Assembly (NCBI RefSeq): GCF_031877795.1
Contig: NC_133943.1
Span: 10,719,001 to 10,783,000, forward strand
Source of the DNA: Strix aluco
Lineage: Eukaryota > Chordata > Aves > Strigiformes > Strigidae
Direction of reading: 5' to 3'
Length of the DNA: 64,000 nt
Below are positions 39,441 through 52,834 of this stretch, piece after piece (within the stretch, counting starts at the first letter, position 1; every line of letters begins with the position of its first letter). The notes under the pieces are model-generated. The model was not told the origin of the DNA. It saw only the letters and a list, made by a program, of their open reading frames with translations, and searched no databases. A program made the translations under genes and the position numbers.

Positions 39441-42400
39441 CCATTTTCTCCACTGCTCTTAATCTGGTGCTGGAAGCAGGTACAGTCACCTTGATGGCAA
39501 CGTCCCCAGAGAGAAGGAGAAGGCATTCAAAATGCAAGATCATTTCTCATAACAACAGCAACTTACGTGTTAGGATTTGATTTCAATGAACTCAACAAAA
39601 AAACCCAAATTATTCATCTTGGACTGGGATGTATCTATTTCTGGGACAGAAGGTAATAGTTTGTTATTGACAGCAACCGTGTCTAAGAATCAGCAGAGGA
39701 CGTGAGAAAACTAATATTAAATTTGTTCCTAGTATTGCTGTAAGCTCCTGTCCTAAAGACCTTCCAGTCTGAAAAATCACTTTAAATAACTGGGAGGAGT
39801 TCGGGGTAAGTGAAAAGTAATTGCCTGAATTAGAATCATCTTGGCTTAATGCATTTAATACTTTCACATGTCAAACATCAGAAGATCTTTAAACAACCAA
39901 GTGCGCCTGGAGAAGAGTTTTGGTTTACCTCTCATTTACAACCAAAGCATCTCCCAGCCCTGTCCCTGGAGACTAACTCCAGATGAAAAGTCACCCCTAA
40001 AGACTCAAAAATATTTTCTTCTGTCATTTTCTTTACCCAGCTTTCTACCCCAAAAATGGTTCAGCCCGAAAAGCCTTAATACCAGCTCTTAAGAAATGAG
40101 AAATTCACAAGCCTACAGGGATGCCTTCTGATTGTAATAAGAGTCCAAATTTATGGTGAATTTGAATAGGATTAAATAATTCTGATCTTTTCAGAATCCT
40201 AATCACAAGAGGACCAAAGCTAGTTGTGAAGTCAGTCTTCAGTCCTTGTTGAAGTATATCTTGGAGGGAGAGCTAATTAACTACCAGGAGGCAGAGTCCT
40301 TCCAGTTACCTTATTGATTTTTGATCATATCTTTTACAAGCTCCAACAGCAACACTCAGAAACTAAAACAGACACTGAACATTTGTTCCACAAATTATAC
40401 ATATGAAACAGAAATATTCAGCCATCAATATGTAGACTACGAACAAAACACTTAACTCTGGAGTTGGGGTGGTTATTGTTGGGTTGTTAGGTTTTTTTAA
40501 GTCAGTCTTTGATTTTTGCACCACTACTTGATCATGGATTGCAAAACCCCAAGAGCAATTAATAGCAGAGGCAAACTCTTACCCTACTACAGCCTAATTC
40601 CTTAATAGCATCCTTGATTCAAAGAGATGTCTAAACATTATCACACACACCTGTGATTAATAGCTCCCACAATCAATTACAGATGCAAACATGCGGGAGC
40701 AGACTTGGCCCATAATGTGAATGGATTGAAGGTACCATATATGTGACCAAGTGTTCAGTCTATTTATCACCTAGCGCTGGCATTTTATAGAGCCAAAGTT
40801 TTTACAGTTTATCCTGAACTGAGCAGACTAGTGAACAGCTTTGAAGAGATGGAACATGATCTACAGATGATGGCATAAATATTGTTAATAACATTATATC
40901 CCTCCAGCTCAGGTGTGGCTGATACTCTACCTGATGTTTTAATTGGCACGAGGGCTCCTGGTAATCATGGTTTATTGGAACGAAAGGAAGTCTTTTGACT
41001 TCCAGTCTATTTTTTTCCTTCTTCATTGCTCCTCAAGTGATTTTTCTCCATACAGTAGTAACTGGTAGGACTTCTGATGGACTGTGGTGAAGAGCAAAGT
41101 GCTTACACAAAAATCCAGTGGGCATGCAAAAGATGCAGTAATTAGGGCTAAGTTGGTAGCTGGAAAGCAAAATGGGACAAAGCAGTGTACATCTCTTCAA
41201 TACGAGCAAGGGGTAACTGGGAGTCATCTTTATCTTCTTTCTTCCTCACCTGTACTCTCCTCATGATGTACCTTCCATGTTGTTGAGACCAAAACTCAGT
41301 GACTTCCCACCAAAATCACAAAGCCATTAGATCTGGTAGATCATAGTGAGCCTATGAATCAATGCAGGCTTACTTAAAATTTACAACAAAACCCCAACAG
41401 TAGTTGAGTTTCACATGATTAAATGCTTAGGCAAAGAAGTTTCTCACAGCTTCAGTTACTGTGAAATATCCCTTCTCCTCAGCTCCCTGGCCAAACTGAT
41501 ATCCAAAGCATGCAATAGCAAGGTGTAACTGGGGAACAAGACTTTGCTATCCCTCTCTCCCTTCCCCCAACTACCTTAACTTCTCAAGGTCTGGTCTTGC
41601 ATCATACAGTTGTTCTTCTAAACTGCTTCATCATTTTCAGAACCACAGATGAACGAAAGGGATTTTCCTTGCCACTAACATTGTGGGTTCATACGTGCAT
41701 TGCTAATCCCATTTTCTAAAGGGCAAATTGTTCCCATAAATGTTAACTGTGGGGTCTCCCTCATCTGTGCTGGTCTCCACTGCTGCTATCTCAGGCCGAG
41801 TTGTACTCACGGGGAATTGTGGCCGGCTTAAATACAACCCAAATGCGATGTAGTATGGTTTCTCCAGCTCTGTACCTCCTTAAACATTCCTTAAACAGAA
41901 AAAGTAAGATGTATGCAGACACAATGTCATCACACAGAATTCATTCTTGCTGAGAAAGTCGTACAGAACTGGTGGCTGCAGACAGCAGCATTAACCACTG
42001 AACAGCATAAATGAATGGCTTTCTTCTCAGCAAGTTTTCTTTTCACTGATTCATTATTATTAAGGAAATGTGTGAATCAGCTAGGATAAAGTAGGGACTC
42101 ATTGTGGACCTTCATCTTTTATTAGACACCTTCTGAGAGAGCCTGGCTGAAGCCACAAAACTGAGGTCTTCACCTGACCTTGCACCCTTCCCCCATCAGC
42201 CAAGGGTTGTTCAGAGCTTGGGTTCTTGTTTTGGCCTATGATAGAAGCTACACATAACACAGGGCAGCTGTGAAATATAGATCCCAAGCCAAAGTCTGAT
42301 TTATGAAAACCTCATTCAGAGCGGTCCGTACGTAATGTTTTGGGCTGGAGCCATCTTTACCCAGAATTGGCACCAAGCACCTCTTAAAAGTTCCATAGGA

Positions 42401-45400
42401 ATTTGGTTGATTTTTTTTCTTGTTTTGGTTTTGGTTTTCTCTTGCTGACTTCCCATATTTATTCTGTCTCTGCATATCCTTGTTTTAACAGGAAATAGAA
42501 ATGGAAATACTGAAATATCCTCAGAAAGACTTTGTTTTGCTTTGATTGCTAAGGTATTTCAAGCTCAACAAGAAGCAAAAATATTGAAAACTTTACAAAG
42601 AAGCTTATAAGATAAGACAAAACCCCATTTTTTCCTCAGAGGTATCCTTACTATGAGTATGGTTTAATTACTAGCAACATGAAAAATGTGGGGCTTCCTA
42701 AATGTTAAATGGTCTATAAAATGCCCAGCTTTGATTGAAGTTCTGAACAAAAGCCCCACCATATGGATTCAGTCACAGAATAAACCCACAGTTATCACAG
42801 TCAAATCAGTATTTGCACCTCCCAGAATGTAGCATCACTCTGTGCTTTGGGAAGGAGAGATGAAGAGCCTAGACTCCACAGAAACAAAAATATCTGCTGT
42901 TAATATTGTTAGAAGGTGAAAGAAATAGTCATGAAATTGTGGAGTTCCAGTGTCTGGGGACCGAGATCCTTTCTGGCCTCTAATTAGAGCCCCCACACTA
43001 ATTTTTCTTCACTTGCATATGGGCCATGCAGAATCCCAGTCTTCCACTGGAGAATACATGGCATTAGTGCACCTCTCATTAAGGGTATTTCTGCCATAAA
43101 GTCAGTTTTCTGCCAGGGGGTTGTGATTCACACATCCTAAAGAGACTGAGTAGTGTACAGCCTGCTTCCAAGGCAGAGCAGGGTACCTGATTCTTCTTGT
43201 GGGACAATATTGTCTCCATCATTGTCAAGGACAAGATTTCGAGTTTGAGTAACTTAAAAAATATTTCCTTTCTCTCACCACCATATCGCCAGACATGTTA
43301 TGTGATCTCTGAGAATACTGGTGCTTGCTTAATTTTGTGTACTGGAAGTCAAGAGTGGGAATTTCTTTTTTGGCATATACAAGAAATTTGACTGGTTTGC
43401 CCCAAAAGCCCTATCTGGCAGCTGAGCATCTCCATTCACAGAAAGATAGGTGGAGTTTCCATGAATCTGAAAATGAGACTGAAAATAAAAATGACTGCAG
43501 AATTCTGCATGTGTGAATTAGCACTTGCACTTTTAGAGTGCTGCCTTATATAGGCAAGACCATGACGTCTAAAGAAACAGTAATAAGTTCTGGCTTTCTG
43601 TGTACATGTGCATGCAAGCTTAAAGCTGCATTACAATGCACTTCTGTGTTTGGCCCTACTTTAACCCTTCCTAGAAAGTTAGTAATTTTGTTACAGCACA
43701 CGGACTGTACAATAGTGTCAGTACAAAAGCTTTGTTTCTTCTTAAAGAAAGCTTGTGTTGTAAACAATCATCAAAAGGAACCAGGAACAAGAAAGAGTAG
43801 CTGTATGGAAAATGTTTGCAATGCTCTTTGGTGTGTTCACTTCCCTAAGCCCTTAGTGCTTTGCTATCATGGTTGGCCTGTAATTTTCAGACATTTTTGG
43901 AACTGATGATGAATCATAACTTTTTCTAGATCTCAGAGGAAAGAAAACCAGTAAGAGCCTACAGTAGCATTTCCTGGTTAAATATACTTTTGAAGCACAA
44001 CATGAAGTGCTGGGTTTAAGGAACAGCTGCAATTTACTTATCTTTTGAATGGATCACTTTAAATGCATGTTGGAAAGTACCTTTCACCAAACTGCCCATT
44101 AGAAGTGAACTACAAAGTAAATGGATTGTATATGGGAAGCATTTCTTATCTCAGTGAGTGCAATACATTGCCTGCAGAGACTTTTTTTTAAGTAGAGGAT
44201 ATTTAATAATACCTTTTAAAATTTTGATAAAATTAACATGTTGTATTTTCTCCCTCCTACAAGAAGATTAACTAACACTTTAAACAATGGTAATCTGATG
44301 GGTACAGGCACAGGTGTACAAATTAAGTGCTTAAAATAATAGGTAAGATTCCAAATTAAGTATCTCATCGTGCTCCACTTTTTACTATAAGAGAACTAAT
44401 GCTACATATTATAGGACAACTGTAAAAGCGTGTGTTTGCTTATACTCGGCATGCCAGATTAGCCTCTGGTACTTTCCAGGGAACACACTGAGTATTTGAA
44501 GATTTGGTGGCTTGTCTTTGCTTTTTTGGGAGAGAAAGGGCAGGGTCTGGATCATATTTATTAAGGTTTGCTCTTGCTGAGCACAGCACAGGCAGTCAGT
44601 ATTTAGTTAGAAGTGGATTATGACAGTCCATTTTTTATTGGTATTTTGCCATCATGAAATATTGTAATCTGCTGTTTCCCTTTCAGCTCACTATGGTCAT
44701 GGCTCTAATGTCACTAATGGTAGCTGTTGAGGGGGCTGAACTACCTCTGCAAAGGTCACCTCCATATCCACCACTCGGGGAGCCCACAGTTCCCACACAG
44801 TTGGAAGTTAGTTTGATGTAAGACATGGCTCAGGAGGAGATTTCTGGTCAGAAGTCTGAAACACAGTAAATGCCTGGCCAAGAGAGTCTGCAAAAAAAAA
44901 CCACTGGGATTTTACTGGGCAGTTCTGAGTTCCCATCTCAGAACTGTCTGCTCACATGCATTTCTCCCAAGGTCCTTTCTGAACATGGTAAAGGTGTTAT
45001 CAAAATTACTGCATCGCTGTCATCATACCAGTAAATGAAACAAACCAGGTTTTTTCATGTGCTTTACGTCTTTAATTGGAGCTATTAATTTCAGGCTTCC
45101 TGACTGCCCTAAATGCAGGTGTGTGCATTTGGCTCTGTAGCCAGTACAAATAAAACAAATAAAGAAAAGCAAATATGCTGATTTACCCAATTAATTCTAC
45201 AAAGCTGCCACCATTAAAAGATCATACTCAAGCATTAGCCTGGCATTGTCTTTATGATGGCACCAGAAGCAGACATATGCCTCAGACAAGAACATCCTTT
45301 CCTCCCTGCACATTCTTTTCAAGCAATAGCTATTATCCCAGTGACTCATGGACAGTTAAACCGCCATCACCATCTCAAGGAACAGAGCAACAATATCTGT

Positions 45401-46085
45401 TGTTAGGCTTGGCAGGATCTATTAAGCTCAAAGTGATGTGTCCTATTTTGTGATGACAGCCAAGTTCAATTAAGTTCCATTTGACATCTCTTTGGATGCT
45501 TCTCCAAACTTTATATGACCCTCTTGGCACTGTAAATCTTGCAGAAGTGGTTTTCTTCCTGAAATTTTTGTTATAATTTTAGTTTTGGATGGGGCTGGAT
45601 GTGAGAGTGAGCACAACCTTCCACTTCATGCACTGGCACTCCTGCTTCTAGAAGCTTTAAAGCAAGCAAGAAGAGGAAAACCACTGGACAACTTTGAGGA
45701 GAGGCAGGAAAACATGCGCTTTGCTTCATGTTTTGGGCAAAAGATCATTTGGGGGACAAAGGGAATGGCTGTCTTATTTTATCTGAGCTGACTTCTCATC
45801 TGCTACTTGAGCCTCTCTAGTTTTTCTCCTCACTAGGAAACAGCTTGGCTATGGCCATTGCCTGACTGGTGAAGTCAGGGTCAATTTTTTCCATCTGGAC
45901 TGCATTAAGCGTCTTCCATTTGCTCATCTCCCTCCCCCCAGACCACGCCTGCTCCTCTCTGGCCTCCCTTCTAATGCTGATGTGCTGCCAGGCATGTCCC
46001 ATTTCACCCACAGCCAAAAGGCAGCTCCAGTAGGATCTCATTAATTCACACTAATGATGGGGAATTTGGCAAATTAGTGAACTGA
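39441..46085. other. Gene-free intergenic DNA
   Basis: This is 6.6 kb of AT-rich sequence. All open frames are short (122 codons at most, 43538-43906) and resemble no protein I know. There is an 11-base inverted repeat (CTTGCTGAGAA near 41947 and its partner near 42025). Otherwise I see nothing. Confidence 0.6.
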
Positions 46086-46142
46086 CTTGATTCTGCCATT
46101 ATTAATAGCTTTGCCATTGACTTCAGGCAGAACCAGATTGAG
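46086..46142. repeat. Ancient amniote interspersed repeat fragment
   Basis: The words GATTCTGCCATTATTAATAG and TTGCCATTGACTTCAGGCAG, then AACCAGATTG, match from memory the widespread old sauropsid repeat with a CCATTGACTTCAATGG core and a GATTCTGCC/GGATCAGGCC edge. I cannot assign the official family name. Confidence 0.45.
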
Positions 46143-46936
46143 TCCCTGAATTGATAGCTCTCCTCAGACACTAGAAAGGGATTATGTTTTATGAAATAGA
46201 ATGATTTTTGTTTGGATGGTTAGAGTTTAGTGTTATGCTGGTGCATACTACAGCAAAAGCAATGAACTCTAACTAATGTGATGGCTCACAACAGCTTTTC
46301 AGCTATTAAATCTCTGTAGAAAGGAAATGAAAGCAAAAAGATGAGGTTTTCTTCCCAGTTGGTAGAATGCAGGAACTTGCACACTGAGAGTCACTGTATG
46401 TCTGTTTGGCCATCAAAAGGTTTAGCCCAGCAAGGATTTAGCGGATGGGACTCTGCCAGAGATTTCCATGTGACTGGGGTGAATTCCTTATTCTTTTTGT
46501 GCCTAAGCTGCCTTCTGGAAAAAGAAGATATTCTTTCTTTCTACTGTGCTCGTCTATGTCACTTGGCTGATAATATCTTAAATCTAGTCCAAAAGAACTC
46601 TGTTTGTGGTATAAGGATGCTCTCCGAGCAATAACAAAGAGAGATCAGTGATGCACTGGTCATTTCTATCATCTATTCTCAGCTGTTACAGGTTATGTCT
46701 GAGTTACCAGTCCACCCATAAAACACAGTCACATCAATTCAGGAACTGATGTTACTATACTGGTGTGAGCTTAGCAGCCCCCAGTGACTCTTATGCACTC
46801 ATGATATCACAAAGAAGCAAGCGCAGTAGCATCAGTTGAAGGTCTGTAGGAGTAAAAATTACTTTGCATTTCTCAAGGTTAATGTATTTTAATTTACAAA
46901 GAGCAAAGCAAATATACATACAGGTCTATTCTCTTA

Positions 46937-46978
46937 AAAGCACCAAAGGAGACAACTAGATTCTCCCTTTGGTGCTTT
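46937..46978. repeat. Hairpin: inverted repeat of 16-17 bases, 9-base loop
   Basis: AAAGCACCAAAGGAGA (46937-46952) is followed after nine bases by TCTCCCTTTGGTGCTTT (46962-46978). The arms pair throughout apart from one extra C in the right arm. The loop is CAACTAGAT. It is a compact, strong hairpin in otherwise plain intergenic DNA. Confidence 0.88.
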
Positions 46979-49900
46979 CCTTCCTAGAGGCAATGCATAA
47001 TCAACTTTTGGTCTTCTCAACAATTTAAGCTAATAAACCAGACCATGAACTGGAGCAGCTGAAGCAGACACGTTACCTTCTGCCAGCTTTTGTGAGCGGG
47101 GCGAGGCAGACAGCTGGAGGCGGTAACGTCTTAAATCACCTCCATCGCACAGAGCCTGGATGCTATCGGGGAGAAGTGAGGGTAGGGTGAGATTAAGACT
47201 ACAGTGGAAAGAAATCCAATGTTTCTACATCTCTCCAGTAATGGACTTTTTATTTCTTAGGCTTGATCACGTCAGTGGGAACTGGAGCTGGAATCTGCCT
47301 TGCTGTTATTCCAGCCACATAAGATGACAAAGAACTGCCTGGTCCCTCAGACAATCAATAAGTAATATCCTCAGAGCTTAGAGGAATACAAGAGCCTTAT
47401 TCCTCCTAACTTTATTCCAGGAGCAGCAAGGAGGTGGGAACCTAGGCCTGTCCTCCTAGAGATCAGAAAGCTAACTCCCAGCTCCCAGAAGTAAATTACA
47501 TCCCTTAAAGACAGTGGATTGAGATTTCTAAGCAGACATTTTTCTCCTCTATGGCAACATTATCACATGGTGCTTCCCAGTAGCTGCTCTTCTTTATGTT
47601 CTTGATGTTCCAGACAGAAAAATGCTTGCTGTGAAATTGCTTTATAGACAGTTTCTTGTCTCCTACAACATACACAATCTTTCAGCCAAAGACTATACTA
47701 CAGAAAACCAGCGCTTTGCAGATATCATACTCTCAGTTCCCTGTTTAAGATCAAGACTAGAGGGAAGACTGGGCCTTACTTCATCACACATGAACATGTG
47801 TGAAGTCCAAGTTAGAACATCCAATACTGATTCTAATATGTTCAGGATTTTTGTTCGTGTGGCTTGGAGAACAGAAATTAGGTATTGAATAAATAGACTG
47901 CTTCAGATACTCAGCGGAAATTTTGTGGTTTAAATTCATTGGTGATTCCACTTCATGCTGTGGGGTTTGATCTTTGGCCTTTGCTGCTCCTTCACAAACT
48001 GGTTCCCACTCCAATTTCTGTATGTCCTAGTGAGGCCAGTCCTTGGCTGGCTCCATGTGGAATTTCCGTCTATCTATCTCTTCCCATGCATTGCTTTGCA
48101 TTTGCAATGCTTTTAGATTATTCCAGTCTTGCATACAACGGACTTTCATGGCATTCCCTGTTTTCATTCCTTCTCCTTCCCTTCCCCCCTCACCTCAAAG
48201 AGCAAAAAGTCTTAAAAGAAGGGAAATGGTCAGATCTGGAAAAAAAAAAAAAAGGAAATCTGCCAGAAGGGATTAGCTGGAGTATGCGTAGGCAGCTGTG
48301 TGCTCTGGAAGGAATCCGGTCATATTTGTTTTCCCTTGTTCTATTTTTCCTAAGTTTTCCTTTAGTTTATCCCCAATTTAGCTGTGTCTGATGCTAAAGT
48401 TAGATTCCATTCAATGAGATTCTTCAAATCTTGAACTCCTGTGGGTGGTGAAATACTTGCTAGCTTGATTGCCTTCCTTAGGTTTCAGAGTTAACAATCC
48501 AATGACATAGAGTAAAATAATTCTCTCTCAACAAGGAACCTGGCTTTTCTACAGGCTCAGAAAATCTTTTGTATCTTGTTCACATTATATTAATTTTCAG
48601 AACTGTCAGTGCTGGGAGTATTTTCAATGACAACAAAAACATTTGTGCTTTTATTTTTATAAATGACAGCTCAGATTCTGAGACAGCCATGAGCTGGCAA
48701 TCTGGCTAGCTGAGCTATTCCAAACTGGCCCAGTTTAACTTGGCATCAGCAAGGAGGAAATGTCTCATTCTGCACTTGGCTTGCCAGGGAAGGTTTCATT
48801 GCTTTTGTAGCAGTGTAGAATGACTGGATGCTGCCCTTTGCTGCAGTTATGAATCGTGCTCTCTCTGGACTAGGAAGTCAAGTGTCTCCCATGAATGGGT
48901 CTATTTGCCAGTCTACAGTACCACCCACCTTCCTACTGGCATCATCTGCCTAAACCTGGAAGCATGGCAGCACATACCAACCTCGAAAGCCAGCACCATG
49001 TAGCATCCAGCTGAGTATTAATTGTATCAAACGTGAATTAATAGAATTGTTTTTCAGTCTAGGCTGAGAGTGCAAGAAGCAAAGATGCCTTCTTACAGGC
49101 AAAGTTATTGCTCGAGATTCATAGTCTAAATAAAACTGTTTGTTCCTTGATCTATTTTACTGCTTTAAAAAAAATAAATGTTAAGAGCCTGAGGCTCATC
49201 AAAGTAGTTGGGAGAATTTTCTTGACAGGATTTGGATTAATCTGTTAAAAACAGTAACATGGTTTTCTACATGACTCTTAAAGAGATAACACAGACAACA
49301 ATGAGGGCAAAGCCTCTGCTGTACAAACTCATGGACACTCATCTCCCAATCTCCTAGGCCATTACCAAGCCATGGGCTTCCTCCAAGGCAGCCTGGAGGG
49401 GGTTGTTTGTGCAGTTTGCTGCCCTGGATGCTGCTGTTAACCACAGTATGGAAACTGTCTCAGAAGACTCTGCCAGTGCCTAGATCTGCCCTTTGATATT
49501 CTGCTGCTCTTCAAGTCAAGGGGCAGTTTGGTCCAGAAAGTGGCAAAGAAAGATGAATACAACCAATAAGTATTTCCTCAAGCAGCAAAACACATGGAGC
49601 CTACTTTTTGGTAATTGTGCCTCATAGCTGCTGTCTCTAGGAGCCAAGGTAGAAACTGCTGGGATGTTTGTAATGTTGCGCTCACTCTCATTTAGCTTCT
49701 CTGGTGTTTCTTAAGAGTTGAGCTCTGGTTACAGCCTTAGTAGGGATTTAACAGGATCTGTCTCTCTGCTATCCAGCAGTCTATTTTTGCGAAAATCACA
49801 GCAACCTGATTATTTCTGAGACCTCTGCCCCCTTGTCAATTTTGATTGGAGTTGGCCCAGGAGTTCAAAAGGCCGTAACAGTTTGATCATATAATCCTGG

Positions 49901-50269
49901 CTTCCTTAGGAAACCAAGCTAAGGAACAAACAAACAGAAGTCCTTACAGAAATACTCCCTTGACAGTTGAGGGGTTTTTTTAATCAACACCTTGACTTCT
50001 ATGAAGATTTTTACCTTCACTTCCCACAAAGATTGTCTTACAGATCAACCACCGAATGTGCAGAAGTGACTCTGGAGTGGCACCATTACAGGCAGGTTTG
50101 CATTAAGGTTAGTCTGTATCCCAGTGGGAGCCATGGGAAACCAGTACGGGACCCAGGTGTCCTGCCAGCATCACCCCCTACACCTAGTGCAGAAAATGAC
50201 CACTTGCAGAGTAATTAGCAGACATGATTAACTGGAGCAAAGCTCAGAGTTGAGCTGTTTAGTGGATGG
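46979..50269. other. Gene-free intergenic DNA
   Basis: Mixed AT-rich sequence. A slightly GC-rich patch lies at 47090-47180, and an A13 run at 48240-48252. A plus-strand open frame of 150 codons (47939-48391) is hydrophobic in places but resembles no family I know and has no supporting splice or start context. Nothing else is recognisable. Confidence 0.6.
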
Positions 50270-50700
50270 GGTGTGCAGAGGGAGAGAAGTTCCCCAGATG
50301 GACAATTCCCTCTGAACTGTCCACCCAGCTCAAATCCTGCCCAGAGCTGCTTGTTGGGTGGTGTAGGGGAACCCGCTCCGCCCGCTGGGACTGGGGCTAA
50401 AAACCACCACCTAACCGTGGTCCCAGCTGGTTTCCTGCCCAGCTTAGTGGGGTTGCTTGCCCCAAGGGGTGCAGGGAGCGCTCTGTGTCACCGAGGGCCC
50501 CCGATTCAGGCGCTGGGAGCGGAGCTGAGCGAAGCTCTGCAAATCACAAGCGTTGACACATCCATCTCGGAGCAGCGTGACTGCAGAGCAGGAGCGCCTC
50601 GCTCGGATTCCTCCAGGTTAGCGGCCAGCTTCTCCCTCCGCTTTCTTTTCCCTTGCGCTTTCCATGAGCCCTGACAGCAGATCTGCTGAAGGGGCAATTT
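50270..50700. other. Minor GC-rich block at the left edge of the CpG cluster
   Basis: GC content rises from about 50340, with clustered CpGs at 50490-50640. The plus-strand open frame of 133 codons (50273-50674) has no recognisable domain. This marks where the AT-rich desert gives way to the GC-rich MSX2 flank. Confidence 0.45.
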
Positions 50701-51029
50701 TACAACCTAATCCCAATAAAAGACAGCAGCTGCCGGTGCGGAAACCCTGGACAAGAGCATGCCTGGATGGTCCGAAGTAACACGTTTTGATATTAACTGC
50801 AAACCCTTTTTGTATCTGCCGCTTTCAGAGAGTTCTTAAAATAATAATAATGGAATGACAAATATGCCAAAAGCTATTATTTATGCACGTTCAGCGTTAT
50901 TTGATCTCGGTCAATTACTACTATGTTCCAAGCAAGAGGCTGGAAGTGCAAATCTTCTCCTTTTATTTTATTTTTTTTCCTTAAGGCAATCAGGACTAAC
51001 ATTTTCACGTCGTCAAAAGCGATGACGCC

Positions 51030-51300
51030 TCACTCCAGTAGCCAGGACGTTCGAACAGAAAACACGCCTTTAAGGGGAAAGCCGACTCAGTGGCCGCACG
51101 CTGCAGTGGATGACACGGGAAAAGAGGGGGGAGAGGGTTTGTCCGCGGAGCGGGACGTGGCGTCGGCGCTGCCCGCAGCAGAGGCCCCGGCACCGCACAG
51201 GGCTCCGGGATTTACCGGGCTATAAATAAGCTAAATAGTGATCGGGAACGGCCTCTCGGAAGGCAGCGCCCGCATCTCTCCTTTCCCCAGGCAAAGGGAA
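51030..51300. other. Minor GC-rich, CpG-containing block
   Basis: Raised GC content and scattered CpGs, below the density of the two main islands. It is followed by T17 (51341-51357). A CRE-like half site CATGACG is not present. I see no gene. Confidence 0.45.
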
Positions 51301-51474
51301 CAAGAAACAAGATCTCTCTTTTTTATCTTTTCTTTCCTACTTTTTTTTTTTTTTTTTAAACATAACTTTTCCTTCTGTAAGAGGTGTACGTTTAATTATA
51401 AAAGGGCCTTTTTCTGTTGTAATCTGTTTCCAGTTCAATTCCTTTGCTGGATAAATCCCTTAAACGTGTTGTCA

Positions 51475-51800
51475 TTCCTTATTTATTGATTGCAGGTATT
51501 TGGGGTTTAATTGAGCAAGTCGGTCGTGGCCCAGGGCAGGAGTGGCGCTACATGAGCAATTAAATCTGATTAGCCCGAGCCCTTTAAGCCCCAGCTGGGT
51601 GATTGATAACCGAGACCAACATTCTTCAATTGACTCGCTACATCAAAAAGGAGAAAGGCTTAGAGGAGAAACGCATGGGTTCAACATGAAAAATAGCAAA
51701 GGAGCCGAGCAGATTAGATTTGCAAAGGAGCTGCACTAACGGCGAAGGGAGCAGGGAGAACAGTCCTGGTCAGCCCATAAAATAAATCCGTAAGTGTCTC
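51475..51800. promoter_or_regulatory. Candidate regulatory block with homeodomain cores
   Basis: The block contains TTTATTGATTGCAGG, GTTTAATTGAGC, GAGCAATTAAATCTGATTAG, GGGTGATTGATAAC and AATTGACTCGC within about 160 bases, then a mixed stretch to 51800. It lies between a minor GC-rich block (51030-51290) and T-rich runs (51829-51863). Function is inferred from motif density. Confidence 0.33.
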
Positions 51801-52099
51801 CTCCTTTAAAACTCAGCCAAGGCTGATTTTTTTTTTTCCTTTTTTTTTTCAATTTTTTTTTTTTAAGAGGCTAAAGTGACCCGAGCTGGAGCGAGAATAG
51901 GCAAAGGCGGCGGAACTCGGATTTTAACACCCCTCAGCCCTCAGAGCTGAGCTCCATCCATAAAGCTGTCGTCTGTTTGTTAGTGTGTTTGTCTGCTCCG
52001 TCATTACACTTTTTGCCCGGTAGTTTAAGAAAATAAACTAGCAGGGAGAACAGGAGTGAGTAACCCCCATTTATCAAGCTGATGGATGTCCCGTGTCTT

Positions 52100-52760
52100 C
52101 CTTTAAGGGGGGCAGCAGCCCGGCGCGGGGCGAGGGGTATCCCTGTCCGCAGCATCCTCCTGCCCCTGCAACCCGGGGAGGGGGGTTAGTACCCGCCGGG
52201 GTAGGGGCCCTGCGGAGGTTTGGGGGACAGGGATACTCCAGGTTCAAGTCACCGCCCTGGGAGAGGTCGCAGCGCTGCTCTTCTCGGCTGCTGCGCTATG
52301 AAGATCTAATGAATTAGCCCTGTTAAGTTCTCGGGAGCAGCTACGGAGAAGCACCCCCCCCCTCCACCCCAACCCCCAAGACACACACCCACAGCCCGAA
52401 GCAGCCCAGTTTTCTGCTTGCCACCAGAAAAGGGGGGGCGCAGGCAGCTCCCGGGTCCGCGGTGCCAGACCTCGGGGATCCCGCCGTACGCACGGAGCCA
52501 CCGCGCCGGCACCGCCCGCCTCATCCTAAATTACAGCCAAAGCGACTTGACGGGAGAAATCAAAGAGGGCAGGGGGGGAAAACCCTCCGGGGGGGGCGGG
52601 GGGCAGCGGGGACCCCGCAGGGCAGCGCCCGGGGCTGGGGCGGGCGCCGCTGCCTCGGTGGGGCGCGGGGTGCCACCCCCGCCGGGGCACCGGGGGGGCT
52701 CCGAGGGCGCTCCCCTCCTGCCTGCCGACTTTTCCCTCGGATCAAAACAGCTTGAAAGCA
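52100..52760. other. CpG island in the MSX2 downstream flank
   Basis: About 660 bases are rich in G, C and CpG, densest at 52440-52740. They include C runs (around 52354-52361) and G runs of up to eight. No coding match is apparent in the Gly/Arg/Pro-rich open frames. It is flanked on both sides by AT-rich blocks with homeodomain cores. Confidence 0.7.
52572..52611 (+). other. Potential G-quadruplex sequence
   Basis: G runs of 7, 8, 6 and 4 bases are separated by loops of 10, 1 and 4 bases. This fits the general G-quadruplex pattern on the plus strand. It lies inside the CpG island. Confidence 0.6.
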
Positions 52761-52834
52761 GCAGAAATCATTGGGGAGGGGAGGAGGACGTCAGCAGGAG
52801 CTGGACTTCTAAAAACCGTTCCGCCCCATAGGCT

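Noticed and set aside
47939..48391. Plus-strand open frame of 150 codons with hydrophobic stretches
   Set aside because: No family resemblance; hydrophobic runs reflect T-rich DNA. An A13 run inside it would read as poly-Lys.
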